Assembly: GCA_036873755.1 (NCBI GenBank)
Contig: JAVTVY010037147.1
Coordinates: 1 to 64,000 of the forward strand
Reading direction: 5' to 3'
Source: Hanleya hanleyi
Taxonomy: Eukaryota; Mollusca; Polyplacophora; Lepidopleurida; Hanleyidae
DNA: 64,000 nucleotides
The notes below the pieces were generated by a model. It did no database searches. It worked only from the letters and a program-made list of their open reading frames with translations, and was not told the origin of the DNA. A program made the translations under genes and the position numbers. Shown here piece by piece: positions 56,850 through 64,000 of this stretch (the first letter of the stretch is position 1; every line of letters starts with the position of its first letter).

Positions 56850-57558
56850 GGCTCTACAACAGTAGGATTGGGGGTGTGGAGTCCAGGGGGACGTGCTTTA
56901 TAGACGATGTCACACATGCTCAGGTCAGGAATTGTGGGAAAAGGGCTCTTGGGTGAATTTAACGCTCTAGCATAACGCATTGACGCCATGGTGTAGACAG
57001 ATGAGAGAACAACAACAGCAGCAAGGATGACAGGTCAATCATTTTATTATCCCCACCAACACATCATACCCACGCTGGGTATGTTTACAATTCTCGTAAG
57101 CTCTTGTTCAATCAGAAGCCGTCGCTTGAGAAATTTCAATCTTCGGTCAGGGTCGCTCTTGAAGTAAGCGTCGTCGAGCCGTTCAGGATACCGCTGAGGC
57201 AGCATGTTCTGAAACAGTTATTTGCGCATTCTGCTTATTTTCCAGGGCCTTGGTGGGTGGTGACCCTATATTCTCTTCCAAGGGATGCTTTATGCCAGAG
57301 CGTTAAGGTCACCCAAGAGCTTGGTCTTCATGATGGACCTGTGCGTGGGGTCGCCTTTCATTTCAAGCGGCAGCAGGCTATGCCTTTCATAGATGGCCAT
57401 GGCTGTTTTCTTGATGTTAGGGCGCATTTGGATGTACGAATGGGTTGAGAGCTTGGAGCTTTCGGAGGTGTTGAAGCTCGGAACTCTTGCGTTAAGACGG
57501 GCGTATGCACCTGTGGTGCACCCGCACCCTGGAGTACCCTGTGCTCTATTTCAGTCAT
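56850..57558 (-). pseudogene. Unrecognised minus-strand coding cluster
   Basis: From high to low coordinates: a frame starting MTEIEHRVLQGAGAPQVHTP (57558), an overlapping frame with RPNIKKTAMAIYERHSLLPL and KTKLLGDLNAL, then RYPERLDDAYFKSDPDRRLK and RRLLIEQELTRI (about 57085-57210). Further on comes a hydrophobic stretch ILAAVVVLSSVYTMASMRYA followed by PFPTIPDLSMCDIVYKA (about 56890-57030). Frames change and stops intervene, so it is damaged. No family is recognised. Confidence 0.35.
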
Positions 57559-57659
57559 TTTCTATGACCATTGAGGGTATCAAACACGGCGGATGTAGAC
57601 TTCCAAAGTGGTGCAGATTTTTTTTTATTGCTGCCGAAATGACACCCTATAGATACTCG

Positions 57660-58900
57660 TTTTGTTCCACCGAAAAAGGGGGGTAGGTGACTTTAAACAA
57701 CCCATTCTTTCTTATTTTTAGCCCAATCGGTCTGAGCCATACTACATATTACTCACCAATAATGGCGGAGTTATATAATATCGTGATCTGTTTATGTAAT
57801 CCAATCGGGTGGCGTCACGTGGGGACCATACCCAAATGTCGCTTGAAAAAAATACTCCGTTTCAAAAAGGGGGTATATGTATTTGAATTGATATATATCT
57901 CTCAACACTGATTCCATCTTTATTGTTCAGTACTGCATGGCGCAGTTTTTTAATACCTATGGTCGTAGTTGTATTTGAATCCTATTGTACAATTGGGGGT
58001 TAAACTCAAATGTTTTTCGAACTAAAAAATCACCCAATTGAAAAAGGGGGTATGCGATTTTAAACAACCCATTCGTTCTTATTTATAGCCCAATCGGTCT
58101 GAGCTATACTACACCTTGCTGATCAGTAATCAGTTACGAAACAACCGAAACAATCAGTTATATAATATCATGATTTGTTTATGTAATCCAGTCGTGTAGC
58201 GTCACGTGGGGACCATATTCAAATGTCACCTGAAAAAAGACTCCCTTTCAAAAAACGGGGTGTATGTATTTGAATTGCTATATATCTCTCAACACTGATC
58301 CCATCTATCTAAACATCATTATTTATTTTTCAGTACTGCGTGGCGCAGTTCTTGAATATCTAAGGTTGTATTTCCATTCGAATCCTATTGTACAATTACG
58401 GATAAAACTCAAATGTTATTTGAACAAAAAAAATGTGTGAATAAATTGACATACATGTATCTTTCTTATTAATAACCGTAAGTGTCTGAAATTTATTATA
58501 CACTATTTATTATTTATGCCAAAGTTATACACAATCAGTATTTGGTTTTGTATCTCAATGTAACACATCATTCAGGGGCCGTATTCAAATATCAACTTGA
58601 AAAAATATTCCTATTCAGAGAAGGGGTTCGTGTACTTCAATGGCCGTAATTCACATATGAAATAATCCAATCTATCTGAACATATACAGTTCAGCATTTT
58701 GCTTGGTGTTTATTATTGTCACATATGTTTGTTTTTTTATTTCAGTAGTATGATGTCACTTGGAGGTAATATTCACCTGTCAATTGAACAAAAAATGAAC
58801 CCTCTGAAAGACGGGTATATATGTAACTAAAAATTTATATCCCCCTTAAATATTGTCTAATCTGTCTAAAATCCATTTCCGACTACTCCGCACTATTGAC
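57660..58900 (+). repeat. Left array of roughly 190-bp degenerate repeats
   Basis: AAAAGGGGGTATNTG-type blocks recur near 57673, 57868, 58045, 58253, 58622 and 58812, each followed by TTTGAATTG or a similar word. GTCACGTGGGGACCATA recurs at 57815 and 58202. Alternate repeats are more alike (a roughly 370-bp pair at 57690 and 58055). Confidence 0.7.
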
Positions 58901-60771
58901 AGAGTAACGTAGTGTACGCATTTTTTTCATTTCAACCGATGACAACACAGATCTCAGAATTACTGATAGGAATAAAATGCTCCCTCCCGCAAAGACTATA
59001 TGGATATAACTACATTCCAATGATTATTGATTCATTACGTCTAAGCATTAACCAATAGTCATAATTGGTCAGTATAAGTAAGAGTAAAAGTGTTCTTGTA
59101 TATTAATCGTATGATATCACATGGTCTGTATTCAATTTACAAATGAACATAAATAAATAGGTAATATGATGTTACGGGAGCTAACATAGTGCCAGGGAAT
59201 ATTCAGTCCAGTTTCGCAATTCAATTGTACCACGTCAGAAGATTAATAGCAGGTAGGATTCAGTGAACATGGCTGTTGGAGACAACCATCGCCGTGCTGT
59301 TGAGCTAATTTTTAGATTGGTGACCTAAAGCACTTTCCAAGAGTGATCACATGGGTAATGCATTGGAAAGAACTTTGCTAATCACAGAAGAACAAAATGA
59401 TACGATATAAATAAATAATGCGTGGTGGATCAGTATCTTTAGTACAGAGTGGCTTATCTGCTGGAGTTACCCAATTATAGTTGTTGGAAATCTCCTTAGA
59501 ACAGCAGTAATAACCGCAAAGCAACTGCTTCTTTAATATATATGTATTGTTTTCAAAAACCGAACAGCAAACTCTCTCTACAACACATCATACCGGAAAC
59601 TTTTTATCCCGGTTTATTTTGAAGAATATATTCGTACACGTCTACGGCCAGAGGCACGAATCACGCTTATCAGGGAGCGTTTCTCAGAACTCGAATACAC
59701 ATCTAACTCTTTACCATCGTTTCAGCTTGGTCTGAGCTAAATTGAGATTTGTCAAGTCTCATATTATCAGACTTGAGCCCTCCCCATCCACACCCCCCCC
59801 CCCGGCCCCAGCGTAACCGCCGTTCTCTGATTTTATTAAGAAGAAAAAACATTCTAGAAACATAATTCACATCATTCATACTTTTTAGGAAATAATCGAG
59901 CTATTCGTTTAACTCTTCACAGGTTCATAGCTCAATTATTGAGCACCCAATCAGCTACGTTTTGAAGCTACGTATAAGTCTTGTTGGTTACAGTCAGCGG
60001 ATGGTAGACCGTAATTAAGGACAGAAGGTTAATATTGACATTCGATGAATGGAGTCGGTTTACATAATCAAGAATCATTTCAGCATCATTATTAATTAAA
60101 TTGACATGTTGAGGTCAAATGACTTGCCTTTTGCAGCTTGTTAAACATAACGATGAATCAAGGCTGAATGCACCAAAGTTTCCGTTTTAATCATTTTGGA
60201 ATATAAAGTCGTGCACTAATAATCAGAGATAAAATGAATGTGAAAGGGACAAGATGTCGGTTAATTATTCGGGTCTTTTATCTAAACCTCGTGAATGCAC
60301 AATTATCAAAATCAATGTTTCACATCAAAGCTCGTCATCTTGGGACCAGTTTTGCCTGATCTGTGATCAAGTGTCTCTCTTCCACAGATAAAGGAACCCA
60401 GATCAGGTTCAAGGGACCTTTAGAAATTTGAAATTTACTTTGTATTGAATCATCCAACTTGGTTAGCAATGCGGTGAATGTTTGTCTGGCGAGTGTGCAT
60501 TTTGAATAAGATAAATGGTTGTTTCGTAATTTATTGTTGCAATAAAGGTTATGAAGCTGGAGGTGTACATGAGATCTAAAATTTCCCTCAATTTCATGGA
60601 ATGATTAACATTTCTGACGATGGCCAAGGCCGTCATTTTGAATTTAGCACTGATACAGTATACGGCAAGTAAATATGCATTGATATTAAAGTAACCTGGA
60701 TTTATTGTACCACTCATTCTGTAGCTTTTACAAGTCTCAGGAAAACTCATATTTGGCAGTCAAATGAACAG

Positions 60772-60791
60772 TGACGGACTAGACGCTTGTA
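60772..60791 (+). mobile_element. Extreme 3' stub of Penelope-like element
   Basis: GACGGACTAGACGCTTGTAA, the last 20 bp of the Penelope-like tail, stands alone inside the fold-back element. It may be a very short insertion. Confidence 0.5.
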
Positions 60792-61009
60792 AGCTGAACT
60801 ACAATTATTAACTCTGTGAATAACATTAAGAAGATATGCTGAATCTATGTAATCTCCTATCCCATATGTCAACAGAGAATAGTTTATTCAGTTTGTATTT
60901 TAAAGTGAATCTCAGTTAGCTATGATAAAAATATAACAGTGTTCACTAATACACAATACAGTCCAGGCAGATTGGATGTCTATTGAACAAAATATTACTA
61001 ACAAACATA

Positions 61010-61860
61010 CTTTCAGCAGCCGCGAGTACGTTTTCGATTTGATATTTGAATATGGTCCCCAGACGACGTTATAGAATTAGAACTACCATCTATCTCGCTA
61101 ATATATAACTTCGCTTTCAACTGCTGAGTAATAAATGAGGCAGTTTAGACAGCCCAAATAATTATTAAGAAATATGTAGCGAGTCATTCACACGTAACCC
61201 CCTTTTCAAGACGGAGTAGGTTTGTTCGAGTGAAATTTGAATACAATCCTCAGTTACATCATACGGTTGAACGATAAAGCAAAGGTACTAACTGAAAAAC
61301 ACTGCTAAGGACTGTTGAGAATTATATTATGATATTCAGACATACTTGGATCGGTAATAAGAAGGATATAGCAACACACTTACACATACCCCCATTTTGG
61401 AAAGGAGTATTTTTTTTTCAAGTTGACACTTGGATACGGCCCCCAAGTAGGTCATACTAGGTTGGGATACAAACACGAATCATGGTTGTATATGGCAATG
61501 GCATAAACGCCGAATAAAATATAACGAATTTCAGACAGATAAAGCCATTATTAAGAAAGATATGGCAGTTCAATTATACATACACGTTTTTAAGAGGCAA
61601 TATTTATTTTTCTCAGAAGATTTCATTTGAATATCACCTCCAAATACACCATATTGTTGGGATAGAACCACGATCTTAAGTATCAAAAAACTTCGCGATG
61701 TAACACGAAGCAAAATTACATCACGTTTACATAGAATGGTTCAATAATAAAGGAGATATAGCTATACAAATACACCTACCCCCTTTTCTAAAGGGGGGCA
61801 ATTTTTTCAGTTGACATTTGGATATGGTCCCCAAGTGACGTTACAAAGACAGGATACATA
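61010..61860 (-). repeat. Right array of the same repeat, inverted
   Basis: CCCCCTTTTC, CCCCCATTTTGG and CCCCCTTTTCTAAAGG at about 61198, 61390 and 61781 are each followed by TTGACATTTGGATA- and GGTCCCCAAGTGACGTTA-type blocks, the reverse complement of the left array. Confidence 0.65.
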
Positions 61861-61945
61861 TCGTCCACTATAGAACAAAATTGCACCACTTTGGAACTCT
61901 ACATCCACCCTGGGTGATACCCCCCATAGCCATAGAAAGTCATGG

Positions 61946-62320
61946 TATTGATGGAAGTTTTCTTGCTGATGGGGTGAACACTTTCACCAAAACCGGATCC
62001 TGGCTCCCGGGCTACTGCTCCCGGACTAAATCCAGATTATCACCGTGACTCGGAAAGGACAGACAATTGAAGCTACAACGTACTCTCTTCATAGCTCATC
62101 GCAATCTCTGCGATCCCCGCACCTTCAGCACGCACCTTCTTTATCGCTCACTCCATAGTTATCCTAAAACACTAGCAAAAAATACCTAGGATGTCCGAAA
62201 AGCCTACAGTTACTGAAATCCTAGTTCAAATTACAAAGCGGACTGTCTCAATATACTGACCCATCAACGTCATTGATCTTGCGATAGAAACCTTTCATGA
62301 AAGTAGACAGCATAACTACC
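61946..62320. other. No gene seen
   Basis: Short inverted GC words (GGCTCCCGGGC, GCTCCCGGAC near 62010) only. Confidence 0.35.
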
Positions 62321-62324
62321 AAAT

Positions 62325-62430
62325 ACAAGCGTCTAGTCCGTCATTCAATATTCAGCCGTCGTCCATTCAAGAACTCCCGTGTCCATAATCCAAAGACCTA
62401 TTTCATATTCCATGTAACAGGATTAACACC
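62325..62430 (-). mobile_element. Penelope-like 3' tail fragment
   Basis: The minus strand has CCAAAGACCTA-complement, TGGACGACGGCTGAATATTG and the GACGCTTGTA end, with a divergent 5' part. It is about 100 bp long. Confidence 0.7.
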
Positions 62431-62617
62431 AAATTCAAAATTCTTATACGCAATCCCTTTGAGACGGAAGCAAGGACCAATAGATCTTTTTCGATCCACT
62501 CATCTTTTTTACTACTCTCTTACAACTATTTTATTCCCAGATCTCTTGAATTAGAAGCATGTCTTGGTTGATGACCCAAAGGAAGTTATTTCCTCCATTA
62601 GACCTTGAATATCTCTG

Positions 62618-63235
62618 ACATTTTTTTTTTATTATAATTTATATTTTATTTGGTTTTCATACATATGTCATACACACTGTACATAGCATATTGTATCGTA
62701 CTACACAAAGATATTTGTACTTCTAATTGAAATTCATATCATACAACTGAACAATCGTCATTACTCCCTGATTTATCTACATTGACACTAACATCTATAG
62801 GGGTCTAAACAGTAAATGTAGTGTTGACCAATACTGGTCAAACCTGCGCCATTCGCAATTCTTGTACTGTATACATTTGTCGGTTTCGTACGCTAATTTT
62901 AAGGCGTTTTGAACACTTTTCAAACAAGGGATTTTTTTTAACTACTTTCATTTTATATATAGAAAATTTAATAATAGAGATACAATAATTAAGTAGCTTA
63001 TTTCTGGGTTGTGAAAGACCAAAAATAACTTTTTCCGGAGAGAATAGAATTGAAATACCCACTGAGGCGAACCAATTTTCCAGTAAACTCCACAGAGGAT
63101 TGATATGTTCACATTCCCAAAAGAGATGAATAATATTCTCTGGAATCTCTGACTTATGACGTAATATCTTCTCGTCTACTCTTCTGTAGCAAAGCGACAC
63201 TGACTTTTCAAGTTTTGGTCTTCATTTGATGTTCT
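62618..63235 (-). mobile_element. LINE 3' end with poly(A) tail
   Basis: Minus-strand reading: ORF2 C-terminus (62838-63200), then about 200 bp of 3' UTR, AATAAA at 62645-62650 and a ten-base A tail at 62621-62630. It is 5'-truncated, as LINE copies usually are. Confidence 0.75.
62838..63200 (-). pseudogene. LINE ORF2 C-terminal zinc-binding region
   Basis: ENIIHLFWECEHINPLWSLL matches the HLFWEC core of the RT-associated zinc-binding domain, followed by FASVGISILFSPEKVIFGL and NYCISIIKFSIYKMK. The paired cysteines expected upstream are absent or out of frame. The catalytic RT is lost by truncation. Confidence 0.75.
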
Positions 63236-63332
63236 CACCATTATTTGCTATGAAACCAGTCTGCAACTACGTGTTCTTTATCAAGGTCACTTAGCCATTA
63301 CACAGATAGTGCATGCTGCTGGGTGTGATTAC

Positions 63333-64000
63333 AAGCATCTAGTCCGTCATTCATAATCCAGCCGTCGTCCATTAGAGAATATCCGCGTCCATAATCCAAA
63401 GACCTATTCCATTTTCCACATAACAGTATTAGCACCAAATTCAAAAAGACAATCATAGTATACACAAACATAGGCTTGTTTCCTGCAAGAGAGAAGCGGT
63501 CAACAGTTTCCAATGATGCCGGCAAGACATCATGATGTTCCAAAAATATCAAATCCGTATCGCTGATCAGTATTCTTAATCCATAATATTCGTTATAGAG
63601 TCGTCATATAAAAAAAGTTGTATCTCAGTCACGCTTTGATTGTGACTGTTCATATGAGTACCATGACGATCTTGAAGTACATGGGTTCATACGGCCCCTA
63701 GCCCCGGGTTAAGCGGAATTAGACACAAGTTACGAAACGTAGCGCCATAGATCTTGCACGCTACGTTCGTATTTTGCTATCGGTATGCGATATGTATCGC
63801 CAAATTTGAGAAACTTTGAGTGGAGGCGCTTGGTGGAATAGCCCTGTTTTATAAGTTTCTGCAACAATGTTTTGTGACGTTGATTAAAATCATCACATTT
63901 AACACAGGATCTAGCAAATGCTACTAAGCGAGATATGTATACGCCATATGCAGGTCCCACTGGAATATTACTATCCAGAAAGGGATAGTTTACGATGTCG
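63333..64000 (-). mobile_element. Penelope-like copy, runs off window end
   Basis: 3' end GATGCTTGTAA at 63333 (minus), full tail, intact RNA module (about 63618-63727), then the RT C-terminal frame from 63730 upward (DLWRYVS back to MGPAYGVYISRLVAFARSCV), continuing beyond 64000. The RT tail matches 6620-6842 almost exactly, so this is one of the younger copies. Confidence 0.85.
63730..64000 (-). CDS. Penelope-like RT C-terminal part, partial
   Basis: Open to the window edge; only the C-terminal region after the catalytic palm is visible. Motif GPAYGVYISRL and terminal DLWRYVS as in the other copies. The state of the palm cannot be judged. Confidence 0.7.
   Translation of the reverse strand, partial: DIVNYPFLDSNIPVGPAYGVYISRLVAFARSCVKCDDFNQRHKTLLQKLIKQGYSTKRLHSKFLKFGDTYRIPIAKYERSVQDLWRYVS

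Larger units (their letters stand above)
57553..61945. mobile_element. 4.4-kb fold-back element with inverted repeat arrays
   Basis: The left end (57553-57620) holds TTTCTATGACCATTGAGGG and GGATGTAGACTTCCAAAGTG. The right end (61880-61945), reversed, holds CTTTCTATGGCTATGGGGG and GGATGTAGAGTTCCAAAGTG. Inside each end lie degenerate repeats in opposite orientation. The interior about 58950-61010 has no recognisable transposase; the 95-residue minus frame at 60463-60750 is unassigned. Probably a non-autonomous DNA transposon. Confidence 0.65.

Overview
This is a eukaryotic, repeat-dominated genomic window. It has no operons or Shine-Dalgarno sites. It contains a large higher-order satellite, several retroelement classes, palindromic MITEs and one recognisable host gene. 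That gene is an intron-containing chemoreceptor-like gene with two strong exon predictions. The mix of Penelope-like elements with a GIY-YIG domain ahead of the reverse transcriptase (RT), a Ty3-type LTR element primed by tRNA-Leu, a virus-like family-B DNA polymerase relic and a gustatory-receptor-like gene points to a marine invertebrate. A lophotrochozoan is plausible, but the species cannot be fixed from the sequence.

Layout. 1-5706: satellite array in minus orientation. 5707-19231: an island of nested mobile DNA. It holds a palindromic MITE split by a 5'-truncated Penelope-like copy with a 23-bp target duplication, then a complete but inactivated Ty3/gypsy-type LTR retrotransposon (7580-15958, minus) invaded three times by a short element called R-I here. 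After that comes a broken protein-primed-type DNA polymerase B gene (about 16150-19246, minus) whose start abuts the second satellite. 19232-38120: the same satellite in plus orientation, about 39 higher-order units of 479 bp (167+145+167). 38121-52440: low-coding sequence with MITEs, Penelope-like copies, a tRNA-like sequence, and R-I and R-II tandem elements. 52440-54379: receptor-like gene, minus strand. 54380-57560: non-coding sequence, a LINE ORF1 relic and an unrecognised compact cluster of minus-strand ORFs. 57553-61945: a 4.4-kb fold-back element with inverted arrays of a roughly 190-bp repeat. 62618-64000: a LINE 3' end with poly(A) tail and another Penelope-like copy running off the end.

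Main discovery candidate: the 3' untranslated part of the Penelope-like element and two otherwise different short tandem elements (R-I, 509-bp unit; R-II, about 359-bp unit) share an approximately 100-nt RNA module. It has a closing helix, two inner hairpin helices with compensatory base changes between families, and a possible loop pseudoknot. A fragment with a further set of compensatory changes lies at 47731-47766. All these elements are 5'-truncated and end in a similar TTGTAAT terminus. This suggests a structured recognition or processing RNA by which short tandem elements ride on the Penelope-like reverse transcriptase.
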